Translations under genes and position numbers: made by a program | In this document: in pieces, positions 1 through 6,072 of the stretch | How the letters are laid out: every line of letters starts with the position of its first letter | Numbering within the stretch: position 1 is the first letter of the stretch | The notes under the pieces: model-generated | What the model was told of the DNA's origin: nothing | The model's input: the letters and a program-made list of their open reading frames with translations, nothing else | Database searches by the model: none | Source of the DNA: Bacteroidales bacterium | Lineage (GTDB): Bacteria > Bacteroidota > Bacteroidia > Bacteroidales > UBA7960 | Direction of reading: 5' to 3' | DNA length: 6,162 bases | Assembly (NCBI GenBank): GCA_007128045.1 | Contig: SKYG01000335.1 | Span: forward strand, 1-6,162

Positions 1-177
1 TCCGATGATTGCGCTTTTCCCGATTCCGGTAACTACAACCCTTCCCTTACTTTCAACTATTTTTAGAATAGCCCTGGCAAAATTATCGTCGATATGCTCC
101 TTCTGTTTTATGACAGCAGTAGCCTCCATAGAGATGGCATCTAACGCGATTTGTTTTATTTCATTAGCAGTTTTCAC
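1..177 (-). CDS. kdsD: Arabinose-5-phosphate isomerase (KpsF/GutQ family), N-terminal part, runs off the left edge
   Basis: Fifty-nine codons read leftward from a GTG at 177-175 and stay open to base 1, so only the N-terminus is present. The family interconverts D-ribulose 5-phosphate and D-arabinose 5-phosphate, the first step toward KDO for lipopolysaccharide. The visible protein has a helical lead-in (residues about 1-42, with EATAVIKQ and DDNFARAILKIVESKG) and then the first strand and loop of the SIS sugar-isomerase domain, RVVVTGIGKSAIIG at about residues 46-59. This is the usual start of KpsF/GutQ proteins. No ATG occurs in frame before an upstream TAA, and the next ATG (codon 19) would cut the conserved first helix, so GTG is preferred. 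The gene is divergent from recQ. The SIS, CBS and active-site regions lie outside the window, so the subtype (KdsD or a capsule/GutQ paralogue) cannot be decided. Confidence 0.85.
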   Translation of the reverse strand, partial: MKTANEIKQIALDAISMEATAVIKQKEHIDDNFARAILKIVESKGRVVVTGIGKSAIIG

Positions 178-439
178 GTATATGTAATAAATTAGTTATT
201 TAAATTCTGACTATAGATAATAATTTGATTATTTAAAGGTTAATGACATACAAAGCAGAAGCATATTTCTCCCAAAAAAAGATACCATGGGCGGAATTTA
301 GAGAGTTTGCCGGATCGGAATGCCTGTCTGGATAGAAATTAAAATTAATATTTTGTTAAATTGCTTTTAAGTGCTAAATTTACATACAAACCTACGTGAA
401 TTTTCGCAATTACAGATAAACTAGTTGATGTTAGTGGGC

Positions 440-470
440 TTTTTTTAGTACAAACTATTTATTAAGTTTG
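440..470 (+). promoter_or_regulatory. Candidate Bacteroidota-type promoter for recQ
   Basis: TAAGTTTG at 463-470 matches the -7 consensus TAnnTTTG used by the primary sigma factor of Bacteroidota. A T-rich stretch at 440-446 lies about 17 bp upstream, where the poorly conserved -33 TTTG element would be. Transcription would start around 475 and leave a leader of about 35 bases before the ATG at 511. Consensus matching in AT-rich DNA is weak evidence, so this is an inference. Confidence 0.4.
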
Positions 471-471
471 T
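450..471. repeat. Perfect 7-bp inverted repeat overlapping the putative recQ -7 element
   Basis: ACAAACT (450-456) and AGTTTGT (465-471) are exact reverse complements separated by 8 bases. The G at 448 and C at 473 also match across one mismatch. The right arm lies inside the TAAGTTTG promoter match. This geometry suits a dimeric regulator's operator, but a hairpin in RNA or coincidence in AT-rich DNA is equally possible. Confidence 0.4.
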
Positions 472-510
472 TCTTTCTGATGGCCTTGATGTTTAAAATT
501 ATTGATCTCA

Positions 511-882
511 ATGCATATTAAAAGAGATGCATCCTTAAAAACCCTTCTCAAGGATATCTTTGGTTATGTTTCATTTAAAGGTGACCAGGAGGCAATTATC
601 GATAACCTGCTCCTGGGGAATGATACATTTGTGATCATGCCAACAGGGGGAGGGAAGTCAATGTGCTATCAGTTGCCCGCCCTGATCAGCCAGGGGACAG
701 CCATCATTGTATCGCCACTGATTGCTTTGATGAAGAACCAGGTAGATGCCATACGCAATTTTGCCAGCTATAATGGTATTGCGCATGTCCTTAACTCTTC
801 ATTGTCAAAGGCTGAAGTTGCAGAGGTCAAGAAAGATCTGGTAAATGGCATTACAAAAATGCTTTATGTAGCCCCTGAGTAA
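511..882 (+). CDS. recQ: RecQ N-terminal fragment (123 residues, Walker A half)
   Basis: This is the part of recQ that would be translated before the premature TAA. It contains the RecQ-specific motif 0 (F22-K-G-D-Q26, adenine recognition), motif I/Walker A (P44-T-G-G-G-K49-S50) and motif Ia (SPLIALMKNQVDA). It stops after the strand LYVAPE, before DEAH. It covers about half of the first RecA-like lobe and lacks the catalytic Glu, so it should bind ATP poorly if it folds at all. It is not an independent gene family. Confidence 0.7.
   Translation: MHIKRDASLKTLLKDIFGYVSFKGDQEAIIDNLLLGNDTFVIMPTGGGKSMCYQLPALISQGTAIIVSPLIALMKNQVDAIRNFASYNGIAHVLNSSLSKAEVAEVKKDLVNGITKMLYVAPE
880..882 (+). other. 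Premature TAA in recQ
   Basis: GAG-TAA-TTG replaces the expected GAG-TCN-TTG (E-S-L) in a well conserved segment. TCA to TAA is a C-to-A transversion. Other genes here also end in TAA (Skp-like at 3466, peptidase at 4481), which argues against a reassigned code. Confidence 0.9.
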
Positions 883-2709
883 TTGAATAAAGAAGAGAAT
901 GTAGAATTTTTAAAATCGATAGACATATCTTTTTTTGCTATTGATGAAGCTCACTGTATTTCTGAGTGGGGTCATGATTTCCGCCCCGAGTACCGGCGAC
1001 TCAGGCCTATTATAGAGGCATTTAAAAAGAAAGTTCCTGTAATCGCCCTTACAGCTACCGCTACGCCAAAAGTGCAGCAGGATATTCAGAAGAACCTGAA
1101 TATGCAGGATGTTAAAGTCTTTAAATCCTCTTTTAACCGGCCCAATTTATATTATGAAGTCAGACCCAAAACCAGTAATATTAACCGGGATATTATCCGG
1201 TTTGTGAAATCACAGGAAGGCAAATCCGGCATTATTTATTGTTTGAGCCGAAAGAAAGTTGAAGAGCTCGCGGAGACATTGCAGGTGAATGGTGTCAGGG
1301 CATTACCTTATCACGCAGGGCTTGACTCAGCAGTACGTGTTTCCAACCAGGATCAATTTCTGATGGAAGACGCGGATATCATTGTTGCAACCATTGCCTT
1401 TGGGATGGGTATAGACAAACCTGATGTCAGGTATGTCATTCACCACGACATTCCGAAAAGCCTGGAAGCATATTATCAGGAGACAGGACGATCAGGACGT
1501 GATGGAGGTGAAGGGAATTGTATCGCCTTTTATTCGTACGACGATATTCAGAAAATGGAAAAGTTTTTGAAGGGTAAGCCTGTTGCTGAGCAGGAAATCG
1601 GTACGCAATTATTGATGGAAACTGTTGCTTACTCAGAGTCTTCCATATGCCGCAGAAAGATGTTGCTGAACTACTTTGGGGAGGTTTATGGAAAAGAAAA
1701 TTGCGGTTCGTGTGATAATTGTTTAAATCCTAAGGAAAAGTTTGAAGGAAAAGAATATATTTGCCTGTTAATTGAAGCTGTTTTAGCGGTAAAACAATTG
1801 TTTAAACCCAAACATGTAATTAACTTGCTTATGGGAAAGTCAACTGCAACCATTAAATCGTGCAAGCATAATACGCTTGAGGTATTCGGCAAAGGTGCCG
1901 ACAAAGATGAGAAGTTCTGGAATGCCGTAATCCGTCAAAGTCTTATCGAAAGGTTGCTGGAGAAGGATATTGAAGATTACGGAACGTTAAAGGTTACCAA
2001 AGCGGGTAAAGAGTTTCTTGATACACCCAGGTCGGTTAAAATGAGCAAAGATCACGACTATGACAATCCTGCTGAAGGCGAGGGTATGCCTGGCATAGGT
2101 CAGAAAACAAGTGCAACCGACAAGGTTCTTTTTGCACTGCTCAAAGACCTTCGTAAAGAAATAGCCAGGAAAAACAACCTGCCACCTTTTGTGATCTTTC
2201 AAGACCCTTCACTGGAGGATATGGCGATACAGTACCCGGTAACCCTGGAGGAGATGAAGCAGATCACCGGAGTAGGCAGTGGAAAGGCAGAACGATTTGG
2301 GAGGCCCTTTGTTGAACTTATTGCCAGATATGTCGACGACAATGAGATTGAGCGGCCTATGGATATGGTTGTTAAATCGGTTGTGAACAAATCAGGTGTA
2401 AAAGTTTATATCATTCAAAATATTGATCGCAAGGTTTCATTAGAGGACATTGCATTTTCAAAGGGTATTGAGTTTGATGAACTACTTACTGAGATTGAAA
2501 GTATCGTTGCTGCCGGTACCAAAATAGATATTCGGTATTACATCAATCAGGTTGTTGAAGTTGATAAGCAGGAAGAGATTTTTGATTATTTTAAGACTGC
2601 CGAAAGTGATTCATACGAACATGCTCTTCAGGAACTTGGTGAGGATGATTATACCGAGGAGGAGATCCGGCTTATGCGTATAAGGTTTATGTCGGAAATG
2701 GGTAACTGA
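883..2709 (+). CDS. recQ: RecQ C-terminal fragment (DEAH, second helicase lobe, zinc-binding, HRDC and C-terminal regions)
   Basis: In full-length numbering this piece has DEAH (D145-E-A-H148) and the aromatic-rich loop after it, motif III ALTATATP (179-186), motif V (IVATIAFGMGID, about 291-302) and motif VI (Q323-E-T-G-R-S-G-R-D-G332 with the arginine finger). It then has the zinc-binding cysteines C380, C398, C401 and C404, a winged-helix/RQC region, an HRDC domain (about 537-611, with ITGVGSGKAERFG) and a roughly 120-residue C-terminal tail typical of Bacteroidota RecQ. It opens directly at a TTG (883), which could permit reinitiation. The next in-frame ATG is at 1102, past DEAH. Without Walker A it cannot hydrolyse ATP, though the RQC and HRDC parts might still bind DNA. 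Confidence 0.7.
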   Translation: MNKEENVEFLKSIDISFFAIDEAHCISEWGHDFRPEYRRLRPIIEAFKKKVPVIALTATATPKVQQDIQKNLNMQDVKVFKSSFNRPNLYYEVRPKTSNINRDIIRFVKSQEGKSGIIYCLSRKKVEELAETLQVNGVRALPYHAGLDSAVRVSNQDQFLMEDADIIVATIAFGMGIDKPDVRYVIHHDIPKSLEAYYQETGRSGRDGGEGNCIAFYSYDDIQKMEKFLKGKPVAEQEIGTQLLMETVAYSESSICRRKMLLNYFGEVYGKENCGSCDNCLNPKEKFEGKEYICLLIEAVLAVKQLFKPKHVINLLMGKSTATIKSCKHNTLEVFGKGADKDEKFWNAVIRQSLIERLLEKDIEDYGTLKVTKAGKEFLDTPRSVKMSKDHDYDNPAEGEGMPGIGQKTSATDKVLFALLKDLRKEIARKNNLPPFVIFQDPSLEDMAIQYPVTLEEMKQITGVGSGKAERFGRPFVELIARYVDDNEIERPMDMVVKSVVNKSGVKVYIIQNIDRKVSLEDIAFSKGIEFDELLTEIESIVAAGTKIDIRYYINQVVEVDKQEEIFDYFKTAESDSYEHALQELGEDDYTEEEIRLMRIRFMSEMGN

Positions 2710-2785
2710 TGCTTGATCCGACCTGAATTAACAGCATGAAAAATACAGAATAAATTCATTTCATTTTTTTCAATTTTATTTACTT

Positions 2786-3466
2786 ATGTCGTTAGAAAAC
2801 TCTAAACCAGATGACGTGGGGTCTGTACAGCCTCCCGAAAAGCCAAAAGCCAAAAGACAGATTTCTTTTGCATCACTAATTAACGTGTTGCTATTTTGTG
2901 GATTGATCGTATTGTATGCCTTGTATTTCTTTAAACTGGATCGAACTGGCGATCAGCAGGAAGAACTTGTTGAAATGAAGGAGAGAGTTGAGGGCGCAAC
3001 ATCTTCCATTGCTTATGTAAATTCAGAACTTCTGTTGGAGGAATATGAACTTGCCATAAAGATGCGTGCGGATTTTGAACGTGAGCAGGCCAGGCTGGAA
3101 AATGATCTGAACCGCCGGCAACGAACATTTCAAACGGATGTGGAAGGTTTTCAACGAAGCATCTCCGCAGGTACGATCAGTATTGACAGGGCTGAGGTCA
3201 GGGAGCAGGAGTTGATGCAGGTTCAACAAGAGTTGATGCAGCTTTCGGAGACGTATCGTGAACGACTGGGCCGCAAAGAATTTGATATGAATGTTGAATT
3301 GCTTTCAAAGATTTCAGATTTTCTGGAACGGTATAACCAGGAACAGGGCTATGATTTTATTTTAGGCTATACCAGGGGAGGAGGGATTTTATATGCTGAC
3401 AGGCAGCATGACATAACCTTTGACGTGTTAAGCCGTTTGAATTCTGAATACAGGGCTTCACAATAA
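2786..3466 (+). CDS. Skp/OmpH family periplasmic chaperone-like protein, membrane anchored
   Basis: Skp/OmpH proteins are periplasmic holdases that form coiled-coil arms around unfolded outer-membrane proteins. The 226-residue protein has a charged, proline-rich cytoplasmic N-tail (1-25), one hydrophobic segment (about 30-49), the family's opening strand IAYVNSE (75-81), a long charged heptad-like helix rich in E, R and Q (about 82-180), and the returning strands YDFILGYTRGGGILYADRQHDIT (189-211). The last part is the usual OmpH C-terminal signature. The N-terminus looks like an uncleaved anchor rather than a signal peptide because a long polar tail precedes it. ATG 2786 is the natural start, 76 bp after recQ. 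The peptidase gene begins 4 bp after the stop, suggesting co-transcription. Chaperone activity is inferred from the family, since many Bacteroidota have several paralogues. Confidence 0.85.
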   Translation: MSLENSKPDDVGSVQPPEKPKAKRQISFASLINVLLFCGLIVLYALYFFKLDRTGDQQEELVEMKERVEGATSSIAYVNSELLLEEYELAIKMRADFEREQARLENDLNRRQRTFQTDVEGFQRSISAGTISIDRAEVREQELMQVQQELMQLSETYRERLGRKEFDMNVELLSKISDFLERYNQEQGYDFILGYTRGGGILYADRQHDITFDVLSRLNSEYRASQ

Positions 3467-3470
3467 TTCA

Positions 3471-4481
3471 ATGGATGTTATGAAATGGCACATAGCTATC
3501 ATGCTGTTGTTGGTGTTCTTTGCCCCCTTGATTTTGGTGGGTCAACATGCTGATCGCCCCTCTTATGTGTTGGTTATCCATGGAGGTGCAGGTAATATTC
3601 CCGAAGCTTCGCTGAATGAGGATGCCCTTGAGGCATACCAGAACGCACTTCAGGAGGCACTGGATGCAGGTGGGTCTGTTCTGAAGTCGGGTGGCACAAG
3701 TCTGGATGCGGTCGGGATCGCAGTAAAGATTCTCGAGGATTCTCCGCTTTTTAATGCTGGCAGGGGTGCTGTATTTACGATAGAAGGAACCAATGAACTC
3801 GATGCGGCAATCATGTGTGGAAAAACCCTGGACGCCGGAGCCGTAGCTGGTGTTACAACCCTGAGGAATCCAATAGATGCAGCCCGGAAGGTGATGGAAC
3901 AATCACCTCATGTATTACTAATTGGCAAGGGTGCAGAGCAATTTGGCTATGAACAGGGTGTGGAGGTGGTTCCCCCTTCATATTTTTTTGACCAGCGCAG
4001 ATGGGATCAATATCGTGACCATATTCGCAGAAATCAGCAATATCGTGGTTATAATGACCCAGATTATAAAATGGGTACTGTTGGTGCAGTAGCTTTGGAT
4101 ATGGAAGGCAACCTGGCTGCCGCTACATCTACAGGTGGTATGACCGGGAAAAGGTATGGACGGGTAGGAGATGTGCCAATTATCGGGGCCGGAACTTACG
4201 CAAACAATGCATCATGTGCAGTGTCAGCTACCGGACATGGAGAGTTCTTTATCAGACACGTTGTTGCTCACACGGTATCCGCCATGATGATGTACGGAAA
4301 TGTCGCACTTGATGTTGCTGCTAATGGTGTCGTTCAGCAATTAAAAGAAATTGATGGTAATGGAGGCTTGATTGCCGTTGATAAAGAAGGCAATATAAGT
4401 ATGCCCTTTAATACTGCTTCTATGTTTCGCGGATATGTAACATCCGATGGTGACCAATACATTGGAATATTTGCTGACTAA
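3471..4481 (+). CDS. Isoaspartyl peptidase / type III (plant-type) L-asparaginase, exported
   Basis: This Ntn-hydrolase cleaves isoaspartyl dipeptides and L-asparagine after autocleavage at a Gly-Thr bond frees the Thr nucleophile. The 336 residues fit the family. The sequence shows HGGAG near the mature start, the stabilising-loop region ELDAAIMCG preceded by LEDSPLFNAGRGAVFT, and the cleavage site G202-T203 in KMGTVGAVALD. Measured from the nucleophile, T221, R231, D234 and T254 (TGHGE) fall at the same offsets as T197, R207, D210 and T230 from T179 of E. coli EcAIII, so substrate binding looks intact. A basic-hydrophobic signal peptide (to about residue 24-27) without a lipobox Cys predicts periplasmic export, unlike the cytoplasmic E. 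coli enzyme. ATG 3471 gives MDVMKWH. ATG 3480 gives MKWH, a more typical signal-peptide start. The gene lies 4 bp after the Skp-like gene, probably in the same operon. Confidence 0.92.
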   Translation: MDVMKWHIAIMLLLVFFAPLILVGQHADRPSYVLVIHGGAGNIPEASLNEDALEAYQNALQEALDAGGSVLKSGGTSLDAVGIAVKILEDSPLFNAGRGAVFTIEGTNELDAAIMCGKTLDAGAVAGVTTLRNPIDAARKVMEQSPHVLLIGKGAEQFGYEQGVEVVPPSYFFDQRRWDQYRDHIRRNQQYRGYNDPDYKMGTVGAVALDMEGNLAAATSTGGMTGKRYGRVGDVPIIGAGTYANNASCAVSATGHGEFFIRHVVAHTVSAMMMYGNVALDVAANGVVQQLKEIDGNGGLIAVDKEGNISMPFNTASMFRGYVTSDGDQYIGIFAD

Positions 4482-4484
4482 AAG

Positions 4485-4513
4485 GGTCAGTATACTCCTA
4501 AATGACCGTTTTT
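4485..4513 (+). terminator. Weak candidate intrinsic terminator after the peptidase gene
   Basis: GGTCA (4485-4489) pairs with TGACC (4503-4507) and is followed by G and five T (4509-4513), starting only 3 bp after the stop codon. The position and T-run fit a terminator, but the stem is only 5 bp and the loop is 13 bases, so the strength is doubtful. Confidence 0.4.
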
Positions 4514-4550
4514 ATCGCAGATTTTGCAGATCAACACATTTGCTAAGCGT

Positions 4551-4574
4551 TTGATTATTTGTAAAAATAATCGA
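4551..4574. repeat. AT-rich hairpin in the convergent gap
   Basis: GATTATTT (4553-4560) and AAATAATC (4565-4572) are perfect reverse complements around a GTAA loop. The stem extends by one T-G and one T-A pair to 4551/4574, giving about 10 bp. There is no following T-run on either strand. Its place between convergent genes suggests a transcription barrier or mRNA 3'-end stem, but no function can be shown. Confidence 0.5.
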
Positions 4575-4672
4575 CCTTGCTCTGTGCAATCACCGGGAAA
4601 GTTTTTCAAGGTGGGCTTAAAAGATTATTGATAAGCCGGGGTATATCATACAGGCAGAGGCATACATATCGT

Positions 4673-5164
4673 TTACTGATTGGTATATTTCAATACTTCA
4701 TCGGTAAAATACTCAATGCTTACGCCAGCCTGGGAAAACATCAGCTCTGACTCCATGCCAGCGTGGTATTTTTTTTCACAAACGACCCTTCTGATACCAC
4801 AGTTAATGATCAGCATGGCACAAACACGGCAAGGTGTCATGCGGCAATACAGCGTTGCGCCTTCAATGCTGATGCCAAGCCTTGCCGCCTGACAGATGGC
4901 GTTTTGTTCTGCATGCACTGTACGAACACAATGCATGGTGGTATGTCCATCCTCGTGAAGCATCTTCTTCATCTGATGACCTACGTCATCACAATGGGGG
5001 AGGCCTTTGGGTGAACCAACGTATCCGGTAACCAATATCTGCCGGTCTCTGGCAATTACACAACCACTTCTCCCCCGGTCGCAGGTTGCTCTCTTGCTTA
5101 CAGTATGGGCTATTTCCATAAAGTATTCATCCCAGCTGGGTCTTGTATATCCTGACGTTTCCAT
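4673..5164 (-). CDS. Deoxycytidylate (dCMP) deaminase, ComEB-like
   Basis: The family converts dCMP to dUMP, the precursor for thymidylate synthase, using one catalytic zinc. The 163-residue protein matches the usual length and carries the signature in order: WDEYFMEIA (11-19), CDRGRSGCVI (28-37), GYVGSPKGLPHCDD (47-60), the zinc and proton-shuttle motif H84-A-E86 in VHAEQNAI, and the second zinc motif P111-C112-R-V-C115. All ligands and the catalytic Glu are present, so it should be active. The start at 5164 is the only sensible one, giving METSGYTRPSWDEY. The P-loop kinase gene lies upstream on the same strand after a 119-bp gap holding an octamer repeat array that ends 20 bp before this ATG. 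It may be transcribed with the kinase or from its own promoter, though no clear -7 element was found. Its substrate could be dCMP or dCTP, and dCMP is favoured. Confidence 0.93.
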   Translation of the reverse strand: METSGYTRPSWDEYFMEIAHTVSKRATCDRGRSGCVIARDRQILVTGYVGSPKGLPHCDDVGHQMKKMLHEDGHTTMHCVRTVHAEQNAICQAARLGISIEGATLYCRMTPCRVCAMLIINCGIRRVVCEKKYHAGMESELMFSQAGVSIEYFTDEVLKYTNQ

Positions 5165-5184
5165 GTGTTATTTCATTATAAGTG

Positions 5185-5248
5185 TTTGAAAGTCTGAAAG
5201 TCTGAAGGTCTGAAAGTCTGAAGGTCTGAAAGTCTGAAGGTCAAAAAG
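5185..5248. repeat. Octamer tandem array 1 (7 units plus one degenerate), upstream of the deaminase gene
   Basis: Seven exact 8-bp units of TYTGAARG run from 5185 to 5240 on the plus strand: one TTTGAAAG, then TCTGAAAG and TCTGAAGG alternating as a 16-bp super-unit three times. A decayed unit, TCAAAAAG, follows at 5241-5248. There is no spacing between units. The array ends 20 bp before the deaminase start codon, so on the minus strand it lies in the leader or promoter. Units read CYTTCAGA on that strand and do not self-pair, so no hairpin is expected. Confidence 0.9.
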
Positions 5249-5283
5249 TGTAGTTCTGAGCGAACATGCATGCGCTTATTCCA

Positions 5284-5859
5284 TCATGTTTGGTTGGTTC
5301 CTTGTTCCAGATACCTGTTGATAAATTCTTCGATTTGTGCATTCAATAATTCAATGCTACCGTTATTGAAAATCGTGTAGTCAGCCTGTTTGATGCATTC
5401 TGAAAGATTTTGCTTGTTTGGATCGCTGGAGTGCATTTCACGGTCTTCGTTTTCTTTGAATGTGTCGAATGTGATCCTGTCGGTTTCAGAGTTACGCAAT
5501 TTTATTCGTGAATACCTGATATCTTGATCAGCATCTACAGCCAGCAACACGAACCCCTCTTTATTTCGCAGTGCTTCTATTTCTCCCGGCGTGCGGATAC
5601 TTTCTATAACACAATTTCCGCCTGTTTCGGAAGCCTTTTGATATAGTTTCTCAATTATATAGGATGGACCATTGTCGGCCCTGAGTTTATTGGCGACCTC
5701 CACCATCGTATCACGATTAACCGGTTGTTTCTGCCTGATAATCTCCTCCAACAGAAATGCACGTACGGAAAAGTGGTTAAACCCCTTATGTTGAATAAGA
5801 TAATCGACAATCGTACCCTTGCCGGCTCCTAATGTGCCGGTAATACCTATAATAACCAT
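5284..5859 (-). CDS. P-loop nucleotide kinase-like protein (adenylate kinase / dephospho-CoA kinase fold)
   Basis: The 191-residue protein begins with an adenylate-kinase type Walker A, G8-T-L-G-A-G-K14-G-T16. It has a Walker B-like strand NCVIES (82-87) followed by IRTPGE, a core strand FVLLAVDAD (103-111), a basic LID-like segment R118-IKLRNSETDR (to 128), the DPNKQNLSECI motif (146-156) and the closing strand ADYTIFNNGS. This layout is that of small-molecule kinases. It lacks enough features to name a substrate, so the CoA-kinase labels often given to relatives should be treated with caution. Its sequence style resembles the N-terminal P-loop domain found fused to deaminase domains in some dCMP deaminase-like proteins, and a dCMP deaminase gene follows on the same strand. 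This suggests, but does not show, a (deoxy)nucleoside monophosphate substrate. ATG 5859 directly precedes the P-loop. An octamer array ends 21 bp upstream. Confidence 0.8.
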   Translation of the reverse strand: MVIIGITGTLGAGKGTIVDYLIQHKGFNHFSVRAFLLEEIIRQKQPVNRDTMVEVANKLRADNGPSYIIEKLYQKASETGGNCVIESIRTPGEIEALRNKEGFVLLAVDADQDIRYSRIKLRNSETDRITFDTFKENEDREMHSSDPNKQNLSECIKQADYTIFNNGSIELLNAQIEEFINRYLEQGTNQT

Positions 5860-5880
5860 GTTTTTATGTGTTTAAAATTG

Positions 5881-6064
5881 TCTGAAGGTTTGAAGGTTTG
5901 AAGGTCTGAAGGTTTGAAGGTTTGAAGGTCTGAAGGTCTGAATGTTTGAAGGTCTGAATGTCTGAAGGTCTGAATGTCTGAAGGTCTGAATGTTTGAAGG
6001 TTTGAAGGTCTGAAGGTTTGAAGGTCTGAAGGTCTGAAGGTTTGAAGGTCTGAATGTTTGAAGG
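5881..6064. repeat. Octamer tandem array 2 (23 units), upstream of the kinase gene
   Basis: Twenty-three contiguous 8-bp units fill exactly 184 bp with no insertion or deletion. On the plus strand only three variants occur: TTTGAAGG (10), TCTGAAGG (8) and TCTGAATG (5). TTTGAATG is absent. Units 1-6 repeat a 24-bp block, and units 10-14 alternate TCTGAATG and TCTGAAGG as a 16-bp block, which points to growth by multi-unit slippage. The array ends 21 bp before the kinase ATG. Because 8 is not a multiple of 3, any frame through it encodes an 8-residue peptide repeat, which yields spurious ORFs. Confidence 0.93.
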
Positions 6065-6072
6065 TCGTTTAT

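Larger units (their letters stand above)
178..510. other. Divergent intergenic region between kdsD and recQ
   Basis: About 330 AT-rich bases separate the two divergent start codons, and I see no credible gene here. The recQ-proximal part holds a candidate promoter and a 7-bp inverted repeat, listed separately. On the kdsD side a TAGGTTTG (minus strand, 394-387) fits the Bacteroidota -7 consensus TAnnTTTG. It would leave a leader of roughly 200 bases and has no well-spaced -33 element, so it is only a weak candidate. No riboswitch or tRNA fold was recognised. Confidence 0.6.
511..2709 (+). pseudogene. recQ: ATP-dependent DNA helicase RecQ, interrupted by one in-frame stop codon
   Basis: RecQ is a 3'-to-5' superfamily 2 helicase that unwinds forks, D-loops and duplexes in recombination and repair. 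From the ATG at 511 the frame spans 732 codons, near my recollection of about 730 for Bacteroidota RecQ, and every expected domain is present and in frame. Codon 124 is TAA (880-882). The surrounding residues LYVAPE-stop-LNKEEN match the conserved LYVAPES-L-KEEN segment, so the expected residue is Ser and TCA to TAA is a one-base change. There are no frameshifts or other stops. ATG 511 is preferred to the in-frame TTG at 502 because family N-termini begin close to this point. If the stop is real, neither half can be a helicase alone: ATP binding is in the first piece, and DEAH and the second RecA lobe are in the second. A sequencing or assembly error is the main alternative. Confidence 0.88.
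4482..4672. other. Convergent intergenic gap between peptidase and deaminase genes
   Basis: This 191-bp spacer separates two genes that end facing each other. It has no credible ORF. It holds a weak terminator-like structure next to the peptidase stop, an AT-rich perfect hairpin in the middle and, on the deaminase side, a 6-bp inverted repeat GGCTTA (4614-4619) / TAAGCC (4632-4637) with a 12-base loop but no U-tract on either strand. Confidence 0.6.

Noticed and set aside
5..187. Plus-strand open frame of 60 codons at the left edge
   Set aside because: It is opposite the kdsD N-terminus, whose SIS-domain sequence is recognisable on the minus strand.
502..510. TTG at 502 as the start of recQ
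   Set aside because: The ATG at 511 in the same frame gives the expected N-terminus and is the more common start codon.
511..2709. Reassigned TAA codon (alternative genetic code) to explain the stop in recQ
   Set aside because: The Skp-like and peptidase genes end in TAA at the expected family lengths, so TAA works as a stop here.
3468..3902. Minus-strand open frame of 144 codons opposite the peptidase gene
   Set aside because: The plus-strand frame has clear catalytic motifs, while the antisense product has no recognisable features and is a shadow.
5165..5184. TATAAT-like hexamer on the minus strand just before the deaminase start
   Set aside because: It lies only about 12 bases before the ATG and does not match the Bacteroidota TAnnTTTG consensus, so it is unlikely to be a working promoter.
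4673..5859. Calling the kinase-deaminase pair a phage-defence system outright
   Set aside because: The deaminase looks like a standard housekeeping dCMP deaminase, and no toxin, effector or mobile element is visible nearby. It is kept only as a hypothesis.
5881..6064. Possible CRISPR array
   Set aside because: Units are 8 bp, contiguous and without unique spacers, and no cas gene is nearby.
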